Below are positions 17,154-25,849 of a DNA stretch of 64,000 bases, piece by piece (positions within the stretch are counted from its first letter, which is position 1; the number at the start of each line of letters is the position of its first letter). The position numbers were made by a program, and so were the translations under genes. The stretch comes from Actinacidiphila alni. GTDB taxonomy: Bacteria > Actinomycetota > Actinomycetes > Streptomycetales > Streptomycetaceae. The notes beneath the pieces are model-generated. The model was not told where the DNA came from, made no database searches, and worked only from the letters and a program-made list of their open reading frames with translations. Location of the stretch: assembly GCF_900112845.1 (NCBI RefSeq), contig NZ_FONG01000021.1, forward strand, positions 62,001 to 126,000, read 5' to 3'.

Positions 17154-18271
17154 TTGAGGACGATCGACGACCATGACTTGGCCCACTCGTCGCGCTTGGC
17201 GGCGATCTTGTCGGGCGCCATCGACTCGGGGTCGGTGATCTTCGCGCCGTACTTGGTGAACACCTCGGGCTCGGCGGCGTCCTTGCGCACCGGGTCGACG
17301 TACATGTTCAGCGGCATGTCCTCCTGGAACGCCTTGCTCAGCATGAAGTCGATCAGCGCCTGGCCGCCCGCGGTGTTCTTCGCGCCGTGCAGCAGGCCGG
17401 CGAATTCGATCTGCCGGAAGCAGGTGCCGGTGGCGACGCCGACCGGGGATTGCGCGGGCGCCGGGGTGACGCCGACGACCTCGGCGGGCGGGCTGGAGGC
17501 GTAGGAGACCACCAGCGGCTTGTCGCCCTTGGCCTTCTTCCCGGCCGCCGAGCCGGAGAAGCGCTCGTTGTACGCCTGCTCCCAGCTGTCGACGACCTCG
17601 ACGCCGTTGGACTTGAGCTGCTTCCAGTACGCCTGCCACTGGTCGTCGCCGTAGCTCGCGGCGCTGCCCAGCAGGAAGGCCAGGCCGGGCGAGGACGTGG
17701 CGACGTTCTCGGTGACCAGCAGGTTCTTGTACTGCGGTTTGACCAGGTCCGCGAAGGTCGTGGGCGGGGTCAGCTTGTGCGTGGTGAAGTACGCCCGGTC
17801 GTAGTTGACGCAGACATCGCCGGAGTCGATGGGCGTCACCCGGTGCTCGGCGGCGTCGAGTTGCACGTCGGCGGGCACCTGGCCGAGGTCCTTGGCGGTG
17901 TACGGGGTGAACAGGCCGTTGTCGAGCGCGCGCGAGAGCAGGGTGTTGTCGACGCCGAAGAAGACGTCGCCCTGCGGGTGGTCCTTGGTGAGGATCGCCT
18001 GGTTGACGGCGGCTCCCGCGTCGCCGCCGCGCAGCACCTTGACGGTGTAGCCGGTCTCCTTGGTGAACTCCTTGAGCACGGCGTCGGAGGCCGCGAAGGA
18101 GTCGTGGCTGACCAGGGTGACGGTCGTGGACTTCTTGGCGGAGCCGCCGGTGCCGGGGCTACTGGTGTCGCCGGAACCGCCGCTCGAATCGCTGCCGCAG
18201 GCGGCGAGGACGGTGGCGCCGACCGTGGCGAGCACGAGCGCGCCCACGGCACGCCGACGGATGGTGTTCAT
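17150..18271 (-). CDS. thiB: Thiamine-type ABC transporter substrate-binding lipoprotein, 373 aa
   Basis: Secreted binding protein with a signal peptide of basic N-region (MNTIRRR), hydrophobic core, and lipobox LAAC with Cys at residue 25, then a Ser/Gly-rich linker. The mature domain opens VTLVSHDSFAAS and contains DVFFGVDNTLLSRALD and PIDSGDVCVNYD, typical of ThiB-family proteins. It is the first gene of the operon and starts about 10 bases after the 3' boundary of the TPP riboswitch. That placement makes thiamine, or a pyrimidine precursor, the likely ligand. Confidence 0.9.
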   Translation of the reverse strand: MNTIRRRAVGALVLATVGATVLAACGSDSSGGSGDTSSPGTGGSAKKSTTVTLVSHDSFAASDAVLKEFTKETGYTVKVLRGGDAGAAVNQAILTKDHPQGDVFFGVDNTLLSRALDNGLFTPYTAKDLGQVPADVQLDAAEHRVTPIDSGDVCVNYDRAYFTTHKLTPPTTFADLVKPQYKNLLVTENVATSSPGLAFLLGSAASYGDDQWQAYWKQLKSNGVEVVDSWEQAYNERFSGSAAGKKAKGDKPLVVSYASSPPAEVVGVTPAPAQSPVGVATGTCFRQIEFAGLLHGAKNTAGGQALIDFMLSKAFQEDMPLNMYVDPVRKDAAEPEVFTKYGAKITDPESMAPDKIAAKRDEWAKSWSSIVLK

Positions 18272-18280
18272 GATGCAGAC

Positions 18281-18395
18281 TCCCTACGCCGGTATGACCC
18301 GGATCAGGTCCGAGGGTCTGCGGTCTCGTGGAGGTCCCCGGGATTCCCCGGGTCTCCATGGGCCGCACTCTCAGCGCCGTCGCAGGCGCTCCCCT
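18281..18395 (-). promoter_or_regulatory. TPP riboswitch (THI element)
   Basis: On the minus strand the leader carries the conserved THI blocks in order: GGGGAGCGCC near the 5' end (18394-18385), CTGAGA (18374-18369), ACCTGATCCGGGT (18309-18297) and GGCGTAGGGA at the 3' end (18290-18281). A variable hairpin arm with CCCGGGG lies between. The 3' end is about 10 nt from the ATG of the binding-protein gene, so thiamine pyrophosphate probably blocks translation initiation. A possible -10 (TATCGT) lies upstream near 18430. Confidence 0.93.
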
Positions 18396-18472
18396 GTCGG
18401 AATGTTCACTTGTGCGATTGCACGAGCACGATAGCAGCAGCGGAAAAGCCGCTGGTCAGCGCACCCGATCCG

Positions 18473-19579
18473 TTACCTTTCGGCGGCGGCGAGCTGGCCG
18501 CACGCGCCGTCGATCTCCTGCCCACGGGTGTCCCGTACGGTCACGGGCACACCATGGCTTTCCAGCGCGGCCACGAACGCCCGCTCGTCCTCCGGGCGGG
18601 AGGCCGTCCACTTGGAGCCGGGCGTCGGGTTGAGCGGGATCAGATTGACGTGCACCCGGTGGTTCTTGAGCATCCGGCCGAGCCGGTCGGCCCGCCACGC
18701 CTGGTCGTTGATGTCGCGGATCAGCGCGTACTCGATGGAGATCCGGCGGCCGGAGACCTCGGCGTAGTGCCAGGCCGCGTCCAGCACCTCGCGGACCTTC
18801 CAGCGGGTGTTGACCGGCACCAGGGTGTCGCGCAGTTCGTCGTCCGGGGCGTGCAGCGAGACCGCGAGGCGGCACTTCAGGCCCTCGTCGGCGAAGCGGT
18901 ATATCGCCGGGACCAGGCCGACGGTGGAGACGGTGATGCCGCGCTGCGACAGGCCGAGCCCGTCCGGCTCGGGGTCGGTCAGCCGGCGGATCGCGCCGAT
19001 CACCCGCTTGTAGTTGGCCAGCGGCTCGCCCATGCCCATGAAGACGATGTTGGACAGCCGCGCCGGGCCGCCGGGCACCTCGCCGTCGCGCAGGCTCTTC
19101 ATGCCCGCGACGATCTGGTGCACGATCTCGGCCGTCGACAGATTCCGGTCGAGACCGGCCTGTCCGGTCGCGCAGAACGGGCAGTTCATGCCGCAGCCCG
19201 CCTGCGAGGAGATGCACATCGTGACGCGGTCCGGATACCGCATCAGCACCGACTCGACCAGCGTCCCGTCGAACAGCTTCCACAGCGTCTTACGGGTCTC
19301 CCCGTCGTCGCACGCCGCGTGCCGCACCACCGTCATCAGCTCCGGCAGCAGCTCCTCCGCGAGCTTCCCGCGCGCCCCGGCCGGAATGTCCGTCCACGCC
19401 GCCGGATCGTCGGCGTACCGCGCGAAGTAGTGCTGCGACAGCTGCTTGGCCCGGAACGGCTTCTCGCCGAGCGCGGCCACCGCCTCCCGCCGCTCGGCGG
19501 GACTGAGATCGGCAAGGTGCCGCGGCGGCTTCTTGGCCCCCCGCGGCGCGGCGAAAGTGAGTTCTCCGGGTACAGGCAT
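18473..19579 (-). CDS. rlmN: 23S rRNA (A2503-C2)/tRNA methyltransferase RlmN, 368 aa
   Basis: Radical SAM enzyme that methylates C2 of A2503 in 23S rRNA and A37 of some tRNAs. The [4Fe-4S] motif CX3CX2C is at Cys129, Cys133 and Cys136 (CGMNCPFC). GMGEPLANY follows near 180, and a C-terminal Cys in IDGACGQL is the probable methyl-carrier Cys. Length and motif order are canonical. The ATG at 19579 is the first Met in a plausible context. It lies downstream of cdsA on the same strand with a 126-bp spacer. Confidence 0.95.
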   Translation of the reverse strand: MPVPGELTFAAPRGAKKPPRHLADLSPAERREAVAALGEKPFRAKQLSQHYFARYADDPAAWTDIPAGARGKLAEELLPELMTVVRHAACDDGETRKTLWKLFDGTLVESVLMRYPDRVTMCISSQAGCGMNCPFCATGQAGLDRNLSTAEIVHQIVAGMKSLRDGEVPGGPARLSNIVFMGMGEPLANYKRVIGAIRRLTDPEPDGLGLSQRGITVSTVGLVPAIYRFADEGLKCRLAVSLHAPDDELRDTLVPVNTRWKVREVLDAAWHYAEVSGRRISIEYALIRDINDQAWRADRLGRMLKNHRVHVNLIPLNPTPGSKWTASRPEDERAFVAALESHGVPVTVRDTRGQEIDGACGQLAAAER

Positions 19580-19705
19580 GATCTGTCAAGTGTCGCAGAT
19601 CGGGAGCGGTGGTCCGGCGCGCCTGTGGACAACCTTCTGGCCGTGCGGCCGGCGAGCCAAAGGGCACCGGGCATGAGCGCCCGGAGGCGGGAAGGCGGGA
19701 AAAAA

Positions 19706-20767
19706 TCAGCCCGAGCCGACGAAGACGACCAGCAGGAGCCAGACGACCGGGGCGGTGGGGAGGAGGGAGTCGAGGCGGTCCATGATGCCGCCGTGGCCCG
19801 GGAGGAGGGTGCCCATGTCCTTGATGCCGAGGTCGCGCTTGATCATGGACTCGCCGAGGTCGCCGAGGGTGGCGCTGGTGGCCGCCGCGAGGCCGAGCAG
19901 CAGGCCCTGCCACCACCGGCCGTCGTCGATGACGTACTGCATGAGCAGGGCGCCGGCGACCATGGCGAAGGAGATCGCGCCGAGCAGGCCCTCGCGGGTC
20001 TTGCCGGGGCTGATCCGCGGGGCGAGCTTGTGCTTGCCGAAGCGCCAGCCGACGGCGTAGGCGCCGGTGTCGCTGATCACGGTGAGCAGCAGGAAGACCA
20101 GGACGCGGCGCGGGCCGTCGTCCGCGGCGAGCATCATGACCACGAAGGTGGCCAGGAACGGCACGTAGAAGGCGGCGAAGACGCCGGCGGTGACGTCCCG
20201 CAGGTAGTTCTCCGGCGGCTGCGCCATGCGCCAGACGAGGATGGCGAGCGCGGTGAGCGCCATCGCGACCCAGGCGCCGACGGCGCCGCTCGCGTACCCC
20301 GCGATGACCATGGCCGCGCCGCCGGCCGCGATCGGGACCAGCGGGGCGCGGATGCCCTTGCGCTCGGCGAGCCGGGAGGTGAGTTCCCAGACGCCGACCA
20401 GGACGGCGGCCACGACGACGCCGACGAAGACCGCCTTCACGATGAACAGCGACGCGATGATGATCACGCCGAGACCGAGACCGACCCCTATCGCCGCCCG
20501 CAGATTGCGCCCGGCGGACTTCTTCGCGGGCGGCTGCGACGACGGTGCGGGCTCCGGAGAGGGCTCCGGTGCGGGCGGCTCGGACGGGGCGGATGGCGGC
20601 ATAGGAGGAGTCTTCCTCCCGCGCCCGGATTCGGGTGCGGAACCCGCCGGATACATGATCGAGTCGTCGAGGACCGCGTCGTTCGCCGCGGCACGGCCGG
20701 TGACCGCGTCCTCGGGCGCTCCCCAGTGACCGGCGCGTGGCGAAGCGCCCCAGGAAGAGTCGTTCAC
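19706..20767 (-). CDS. cdsA: Phosphatidate cytidylyltransferase (CDP-diglyceride synthase), 353 aa
   Basis: Membrane enzyme making CDP-diacylglycerol from phosphatidate and CTP for phospholipid synthesis. The N-terminal 85 residues are a hydrophilic Pro/Ser/Glu-rich extension common in actinobacteria. About eight membrane helices follow. The CdsA signature near the C-terminus (LGDLGESMIKRDLGIKDMG, then LPGHGGIMDRLDS) is intact. The start is GTG 20767. It follows frr by about 95 bp, as in other actinobacteria. The stop codon is followed by a T6 tract on the coding strand. Confidence 0.94.
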   Translation of the reverse strand: MNDSSWGASPRAGHWGAPEDAVTGRAAANDAVLDDSIMYPAGSAPESGRGRKTPPMPPSAPSEPPAPEPSPEPAPSSQPPAKKSAGRNLRAAIGVGLGLGVIIIASLFIVKAVFVGVVVAAVLVGVWELTSRLAERKGIRAPLVPIAAGGAAMVIAGYASGAVGAWVAMALTALAILVWRMAQPPENYLRDVTAGVFAAFYVPFLATFVVMMLAADDGPRRVLVFLLLTVISDTGAYAVGWRFGKHKLAPRISPGKTREGLLGAISFAMVAGALLMQYVIDDGRWWQGLLLGLAAATSATLGDLGESMIKRDLGIKDMGTLLPGHGGIMDRLDSLLPTAPVVWLLLVVFVGSG

Positions 20768-20862
20768 TGAGCTTCGCCTCGCGTCGTCGTGTGTCGGCCG
20801 GGAAGGGCTGAGGGCGGGATCGTGGATGCGGTCGCGGGTACGGTCACCGGAAGGGGTCCCGG

Positions 20863-21420
20863 TCAGACTTCCAGCAGCTCGGCTTCCTTGTGCTTGAGCA
20901 GCTCGTCGACCTGGGCGACGTACTTCGCCGTGGTGTCGTCCAGCTCCTTCTCCGCGCGGCGCACCTCGTCCTCGCCCGACTCGCCGTCCTTGACGAGCTT
21001 GTCGAGCGTCTCCTTGGCCTTGCGGCGGACGCTGCGGATCGAGATCTTCGCGTCCTCACCCTTGGTCTTGGCGACCTTGATGTACTCGCGGCGGCGCTCC
21101 TCGGTGAGCTGCGGGAAGACCACCCGGATGATACGGCCGTCGTTGCTCGGGTTGACGCCGAGGTCGGAGTTGCGGATCGCCTCTTCGATGTTGCGCAGGC
21201 TGCTGCTGTCGAAGGGGGTGACGACCGCCATCCGCGGCTCGGGGACCGCGAAGGAGGCGAGCTGATTGATCGGGGTGACCGCGCCGTAGTACTCGGCGAC
21301 GATCTTGTTGAACATCGCCGGGTGCGCACGGCCGGTGCGGATCGCGGCGAAGTCCTCCTTGGCCACGACGACGGCCTTCTCCATCTTCTCCTCGGCCTCG
21401 AGGAGGGTCTCTTCAATCAC
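20863..21420 (-). CDS. frr: Ribosome recycling factor, 185 aa
   Basis: Splits post-termination ribosomes together with EF-G. The sequence contains typical RRF segments: IRTGRAHPAMFNKI, PFDSSSLRNIEEAI, NDGRIIRVVFPQLTEERR and the helical C-terminus ending KHKEAELLEV. The GTG at 21420 gives the standard 185 residues; longer upstream frame is low-complexity and rejected. It is the standard pyrH-frr-cdsA order, 67 bp after pyrH. Confidence 0.97.
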   Translation of the reverse strand: MIEETLLEAEEKMEKAVVVAKEDFAAIRTGRAHPAMFNKIVAEYYGAVTPINQLASFAVPEPRMAVVTPFDSSSLRNIEEAIRNSDLGVNPSNDGRIIRVVFPQLTEERRREYIKVAKTKGEDAKISIRSVRRKAKETLDKLVKDGESGEDEVRRAEKELDDTTAKYVAQVDELLKHKEAELLEV

Positions 21421-21487
21421 GGTGTGCTCCTGGTATGTGGACGTACGTGGACGTGTACGTGTCGTCTGCCGGTGTCCGGAACCGTCA

Positions 21488-22246
21488 CTAAGCCCTGGAG
21501 CCCCGGTCGTTGACCAGCGTGCCGATCTTCTCACCCTTCACGGCCCGCGCGATGTTCCCTTCGGCGAGCAGCTCGAAGACGAGGATCGGCAGTTTGTTGT
21601 CCTGGCAGAGGGTGATCGCGGTGAGGTCGGCGACCCGCAGGTCGCGGGTGATGACCTCGCCGTACTCCAGGGCGTCGAACTTCACCGCGTCCGGGTTGTG
21701 CTTGGGGTCGGAGTCGTAGACCCCGTCCACCCCGTTCTTGCCCATCAGCATCGCCGACGCGTCGATCTCCAGGGCGCGCTGGGCGGCGGTGGTGTCGGTC
21801 GAGAAGTACGGCATGCCCATACCGGCGCCGAAGATCACGACGCGGCCCTTCTCCAGGTGCCGCACGGCCCGCAGCGGGATGTACGGCTCGGCGACCTGGC
21901 CCATGGTGATGGCGGTCTGCACCCGGGTCTCGACGCCCTCCTTCTCCAGGAAGTCCTGGAGGGCCAGGCAGTTCATGACGGTGCCGAGCATGCCCATGTA
22001 GTCGGAGCGGGCCCGGTCCATGCCGCGCTGCTGGAGTTCGGCGCCGCGGAAGAAGTTGCCGCCGCCGACGACGAGGGCGATCTCGTAGCCGTCCGCGACG
22101 ACCGCGGCGATCTCCCGGGCGATGGCGTGCACGACATCGGGGTCGACGCCGAGCCCGCCGCCCCCGGCGAACGCCTCGCCGGACAGCTTCAGCAGGTAGC
22201 GGCGGTGAGCGGTGGTGTGCTGGGCCGTGTCGGCGCCTTTGTCCAT
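21488..22246 (-). CDS. pyrH: Uridylate kinase (UMP kinase), 252 aa
   Basis: Hexameric bacterial UMP kinase of the amino acid kinase fold, converting UMP to UDP. Motifs include the phosphate loop YLLKLSGEAFAG, ALVVGGGNFFRG, and GTGM-like AGMGMPYFSTDTTAAQRA. The ATG at 22246 is chosen because a GAGGAGA lies just upstream; an in-frame ATG at 22264 would overlap that site. It lies between tsf and frr. A long hairpin separates it from tsf and may reduce readthrough from the ribosomal protein genes. Confidence 0.97.
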   Translation of the reverse strand: MDKGADTAQHTTAHRRYLLKLSGEAFAGGGGLGVDPDVVHAIAREIAAVVADGYEIALVVGGGNFFRGAELQQRGMDRARSDYMGMLGTVMNCLALQDFLEKEGVETRVQTAITMGQVAEPYIPLRAVRHLEKGRVVIFGAGMGMPYFSTDTTAAQRALEIDASAMLMGKNGVDGVYDSDPKHNPDAVKFDALEYGEVITRDLRVADLTAITLCQDNKLPILVFELLAEGNIARAVKGEKIGTLVNDRGSRA

Positions 22247-22266
22247 GGAGATCTCCTCGTGCACGT

Positions 22267-22326
22267 ACGAAGGAGGCCATTGCCGCGGGTCCTCTGGGGT
22301 TCCCTCTACGGCAATGGCCTCCTCGT
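22267..22326 (-). terminator. Long hairpin between tsf and pyrH
   Basis: Arms 22267-22285 and 22309-22326 are complementary over about 18 bp with one bulged base (acgaaggaggccattgccg). The hairpin lies 21 bases upstream of the pyrH start codon on the minus strand. It may terminate or attenuate rpsB-tsf transcription, or mask a ribosome-binding site. Confidence 0.7.
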
Positions 22327-22411
22327 CACATCTGCGGCCGGCCGGCGGGCGGCCGACCGCGTACGACCCTAGCCGGGCCGTCGGTCATTCGCTGCTTCGT
22401 GTCGGACGCGA

Positions 22412-23248
22412 TCAGACGCCGACGCGGAAGCGCGCGAAGCTCTTCAGCGTGACGCCGGCCTCGTCGAGCACCTTCTGGACGGTCTTCTTGGAGTCCTTGG
22501 CGAACGCCTGCTCCAGGACGACGTTCTCCTTGAAGAAGCCGTTCACCCGGCCCTCGACGATGCGCGCGAGCGCGGCCTCGGGCTTGCCCTCCTCGCGGGC
22601 GGTGGCCTCGGCGACGCGGCGCTCGTTCTCCACCGTCTCGGCGGGGATGTCGTCGCGGGACAGCGCGGTCGGCGCGAAGGCGGCGATGTGCTGGGCGAGG
22701 TCCTTGGCGGTCTGCGCGTCGGCCTTGTCCAGCTCGACCAGGACGCCGACCTGCGGCGGCAGGTCGGGGCTGGTGCGGTGCAGATAGGACGCGACGTAGG
22801 CGCCGGAGAACTGCGCGAAGCGGTCGAGCACGATCTTCTCGCCGAGGGTGGCGTTGGCCTCGTCGACGAACGCCTGGACGGTCTGGCCGTCCTTGATCTC
22901 GGAGGCGAGCAGCGCGGTGATGTCGGCCGGCTTGGTCGCGGCCACGTGGGCGGCGATCGCGTCGGCGACGGCCACGAACTTGTCGCCCTTGGCGACGAAG
23001 TCCGTCTCGCACTTCAGCTCGACGAGGACGCCCTCGGAGTTGTCGGGGGCGATCAGGGAGACGACCGCGCCGTTGGAGGCCGAGCGGCCCTCGCGCTTGG
23101 TGACGCCCTTCTGGCCCTTCACCCGGAGGATCTCGACGGCCTTGTCCAGGTCGCCTTCGGCCTCGGTGAGGGCGTTCTTGCAGTCCATCATGCCCGCGGC
23201 GGTCAGCTCGCGGAGCTTCTTGACGTCGGCGGCGGTGAAGTTCGCCAT
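22412..23248 (-). CDS. tsf: Elongation factor Ts, 278 aa
   Basis: Nucleotide-exchange factor for EF-Tu. It has the N-terminal UBA-like domain (VKKLRELTAAGMMDCKNAL) with EF-Ts signature 1, and the core signature SLIAPDNSEGVLVELKCETD with the TDFVAK loop that contacts EF-Tu. The length is typical for actinobacteria. It follows rpsB after 179 bp on the same strand, with a terminator-like hairpin in between. Confidence 0.97.
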   Translation of the reverse strand: MANFTAADVKKLRELTAAGMMDCKNALTEAEGDLDKAVEILRVKGQKGVTKREGRSASNGAVVSLIAPDNSEGVLVELKCETDFVAKGDKFVAVADAIAAHVAATKPADITALLASEIKDGQTVQAFVDEANATLGEKIVLDRFAQFSGAYVASYLHRTSPDLPPQVGVLVELDKADAQTAKDLAQHIAAFAPTALSRDDIPAETVENERRVAEATAREEGKPEAALARIVEGRVNGFFKENVVLEQAFAKDSKKTVQKVLDEAGVTLKSFARFRVGV

Positions 23249-23290
23249 GGGTTTGAGTCTCTTCCCGAATGGTCGGTGGATCTACGGGTG

Positions 23291-23318
23291 GACGGCGGGG
23301 GCATGGGCCCCCGCCGTC
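23291..23318 (-). terminator. 12-bp GC hairpin between rpsB and tsf
   Basis: Arms 23291-23302 and 23307-23318 (GACGGCGGGGGC and complement) pair perfectly around a 4-nt loop. It lies in the rpsB-tsf spacer and probably attenuates, so tsf may be expressed by readthrough or its own promoter. Confidence 0.75.
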
Positions 23319-23427
23319 GTCACGCGTGGTTCACGACGTACGTGCCGTGCGCCGTGGCCGGCGCCGTGCGCGGTACGCGTTCTGCTGCTGTGCTGTGCGG
23401 CTGTCCGAGCGGACGGTCCGGGCGGGC

Positions 23428-24342
23428 TCAGGCCTGCTCGGCGTCACCCTCGGTCGCGGCCGGGGCCTCGGTGGCGGCCGGAGCGTCGGCCGCCGGGGCG
23501 GACTCGGCGGCGGGCGCCTCGGCCGGGGCGGGCACGGCGGCGTCGGCGGCGGGCGCCTCGTCGGCCTTCTTCTCGCCCTCGAGCAGGTCACGCTCCCACT
23601 CGGCGAGCGGCTCGGCGGCGCCTTCGGCCTTCTTGTCGCCGGTCGCGGCGCCGGAGCGGGCGATGAGGCCCTCGGCGACGGCGTCGGCGATCACACGGGT
23701 GAGCAGCGTGACGGAACGGATCGCGTCGTCGTTGCCCGGGATCTTGTAGTCGACCTCGTCGGGGTCGCAGTTGGTGTCGAGGATCGCGACGACCGGGATG
23801 CGGAGCTTGCGCGCCTCGCCGACGGCGATGTGCTCCTTCTTGGTGTCGACGATCCAGACGGCGCTCGGCACCTTCTGCATCTCGCGGATGCCGCCGAGGG
23901 TCTTCTCCAGCTTGTCCTTCTCGCGGGAGAGGACCAGCAGCTCCTTCTTGGTGAGGCCGGAGGCGGCCACGTCCTCGAAGTCGATCTCCTCGAGCTCCTT
24001 CAGGCGCTGCAGGCGCTTGTAGACGGTCGAGAAGTTGGTGAGCATGCCGCCCAGCCACCGCTGGTTGACGTAGGGCATGCCGACGCGGGAGGCCTGCTCC
24101 GCGATGGCTTCCTGCGCCTGCTTCTTGGTGCCGACGAACATGATGGAGCCGCCGTGCGCGACGGTCTCCTTGACGAACTCGTAGGCGCGGTCGATGTACG
24201 ACAGCGACTGGAGCAGGTCGATGATGTAGATGCCGTTGCGCTCGGTGAAGATGAAGCGCTTCATCTTCGGGTTCCAGCGGCGGGTCTGGTGCCCGAAGTG
24301 GACGCCGCTCTCCAGCAGCTCCCGCATCGTGACGACGGCCAT
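23428..24342 (-). CDS. rpsB: 30S ribosomal protein S2, 304 aa, with long Ala/Glu/Pro tail
   Basis: Small-subunit protein needed for S1 binding and initiation. The core (residues 1-230) carries S2 signatures, including LLESGVHFGHQTRRWNPKMK and PDAVWIVDT-type sequence (PSAVWIVDTKKE). About 70 residues beyond the usual core are Ala/Pro/Glu-rich and presumably disordered. The ATG at 24342 has AAGGAG upstream. A TACACT hexamer at 24516-24511 may be its -10 box. Confidence 0.96.
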   Translation of the reverse strand: MAVVTMRELLESGVHFGHQTRRWNPKMKRFIFTERNGIYIIDLLQSLSYIDRAYEFVKETVAHGGSIMFVGTKKQAQEAIAEQASRVGMPYVNQRWLGGMLTNFSTVYKRLQRLKELEEIDFEDVAASGLTKKELLVLSREKDKLEKTLGGIREMQKVPSAVWIVDTKKEHIAVGEARKLRIPVVAILDTNCDPDEVDYKIPGNDDAIRSVTLLTRVIADAVAEGLIARSGAATGDKKAEGAAEPLAEWERDLLEGEKKADEAPAADAAVPAPAEAPAAESAPAADAPAATEAPAATEGDAEQA

Positions 24343-24510
24343 GGCCGTACTCCTTGAGGTACTCGGTTACCGCGGCCGCCGGACGGCGGTCGCGCCTGAC
24401 GTCCCGACGCGCCGTGCCACGAGGGACCGAGGGGCGCGGCCACCGTCCCGGTGAGGGGAGTGGGTGGCGGGGCGTGCGAAGTCGACCCGGTGACCCGGAT
24501 CGCCAGAGAA

Positions 24511-24516
24511 AGTGTA
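24511..24516 (-). promoter_or_regulatory. Candidate -10 box for rpsB
   Basis: TACACT on the minus strand fits the TANNNT consensus and lies 169 bases before the rpsB ATG, leaving a long leader. The -35 is not convincing. Confidence 0.35.
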
Positions 24517-24609
24517 CGGGACCGGCGGAGTCCCAGGCGACACTCAAGTTGTCCACAGGCAGGGACCAAGATCATCGCGGGTGGCCCCGGGTACGGGATC
24601 GTGGATGTC

Positions 24610-25248
24610 ATGGCACTTCACCTGTGGTTGACGATGACGATGGCGGCACTGTTCGCCGCTCTTCCGGGCGTCCCGGGCGCTCCGGGCGCGGCTGCGCCGG
24701 GTGTCCCCGGCGCGGTCGGCACGGCGGCCGCTCCCGGGTGCGCGGGCAGCGGGGCGGTGGCGCGCTGCTGGCCGGTGGCGGGACCGGGCGTACGGGGCCG
24801 GCCGGTGGTGCTGCGCGCCTTCGAGCCGCCCGCGACACCGTGGGCGGCGGGGCACCGCGGGGTCGACTTACGTGCCGGGCCCGGCACTCCGGTGCGGGCG
24901 GCGGCTCCCGGCGAGGTGGCCTTCGCGGGCCAGGTCGCGGGCACGGGTGTGGTGGTGCTGCGCATCGCGCCCGGTCTGCGCGTCACCTACGAACCGGTAC
25001 GTGCCACGGTCCCGGTCGGCGCGCGGGTGCCGGCGGGCGGGCAGGTGGGGGTGCTCGATCCGGCGACCGGGCACTGCGGGACGACCTGCCTGCACTGGGG
25101 GCTGCTGCGGGGCGACGCCTATCTCGACCCGCTGTCGCTGCTGCCGGCCGTGCTGCTGCGCGCGGGCCCGTCCCGGCTGCTGCCGGTGTTCGGACCCGCC
25201 GGAGCGGGCGGACCTGAAGGAGGTCCTTTGAGGCAAGTCAGCCGGTGA
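24610..25248 (+). CDS. Secreted M23-family (LytM-like) peptidase domain protein, 212 aa
   Basis: Likely cell-wall endopeptidase or peptidoglycan-binding relative. A signal peptide (MALHLWLTMTMAALFAAL) is followed by a Gly/Pro/Ala-rich stretch and one M23 domain. The Zn-ligand motif HRGVDL is present, as is CLHWG, where the first His of the usual HxH is Cys. Many streptomycete members share that substitution, so activity is uncertain. ATG 24610 is preferred; GTG 24601 is possible. Its last 11 bp overlap the convergent TetR gene. Confidence 0.8.
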   Translation: MALHLWLTMTMAALFAALPGVPGAPGAAAPGVPGAVGTAAAPGCAGSGAVARCWPVAGPGVRGRPVVLRAFEPPATPWAAGHRGVDLRAGPGTPVRAAAPGEVAFAGQVAGTGVVVLRIAPGLRVTYEPVRATVPVGARVPAGGQVGVLDPATGHCGTTCLHWGLLRGDAYLDPLSLLPAVLLRAGPSRLLPVFGPAGAGGPEGGPLRQVSR

Positions 25249-25819
25249 CGCCGTGCAGCGCCATCGTCACGGCGGCCTCGACGATCCGGTCGGGGTCCTC
25301 GGCGGCGCCCAGCTCGATCCGGCGGACGGCGGCGTCGACCACGCCCTGGAGCAGCATGGCGGTCAGCCGGGGCTCGTCGTGGCCGAGGGCGGCGAGCGCG
25401 GCACCGACCATGGTGACCAGCCCACCGTGCGCGGCGCGGATCTTCTCCCGGGCGCCCGCGTCCAGTTCGCCCGCGGAGATCGCGACGACGGCGCGGTGCC
25501 TGCGGTCGCCGACCAGCGCAAGCTGACTGCGGACGTACGCCTCGATCTTGCCCTGCGCGGTGTCGGCGGCCCGCATGGCGTCCTCGACCTCGGCGGCCCA
25601 CACCGGGAAGTCGACGGCGCACAGCTCCTCGACCACGGCGGCGCGGGAGCGGAAGTATTCGTAGACCGAGGAGCGGGCCAGGCCGGTGCGCTCGGCCAGG
25701 GCGGGAAAGGTCAGCGCTTCCGTGCCGCCGTCGGACAGCAGCGAACGCGCGGCGTCCAGCAGGGCCTGGCGCTGCATGGTCCGGTGTTCGGCCACCGAGG
25801 CCGCTCGAATCCTGGGCAT
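25238..25819 (-). CDS. TetR-family transcriptional regulator, 193 aa
   Basis: N-terminal TetR helix-turn-helix at about residues 17-62 (LLDAARSLLSDGGTEALTF... GLARSSVYEYFRSR), followed by an all-helical ligand and dimerisation domain rich in Ala. Length is typical. It is convergent with the M23 gene (11-bp overlap) and 30 bp downstream of whiG on the same strand, so it may be cotranscribed with whiG. Ligand and targets are not evident from the sequence. Confidence 0.88.
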   Translation of the reverse strand: MPRIRAASVAEHRTMQRQALLDAARSLLSDGGTEALTFPALAERTGLARSSVYEYFRSRAAVVEELCAVDFPVWAAEVEDAMRAADTAQGKIEAYVRSQLALVGDRRHRAVVAISAGELDAGAREKIRAAHGGLVTMVGAALAALGHDEPRLTAMLLQGVVDAAVRRIELGAAEDPDRIVEAAVTMALHGVTG

Positions 25820-25849
25820 CCCACCACTGTAGACACTGTGGTCCGCCTG

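Noticed and set aside
19667..19684. Small hairpin CCGGGC/GCCCGG between rlmN and cdsA
   Set aside because: Only six pairs, and the T tract lies before rather than after it on the transcribed strand; not convincing as a terminator.
24451..24609. Upstream extension of the M23 peptidase to 24451
   Set aside because: It would bury the signal peptide behind 53 hydrophilic residues and covers the rpsB promoter region.
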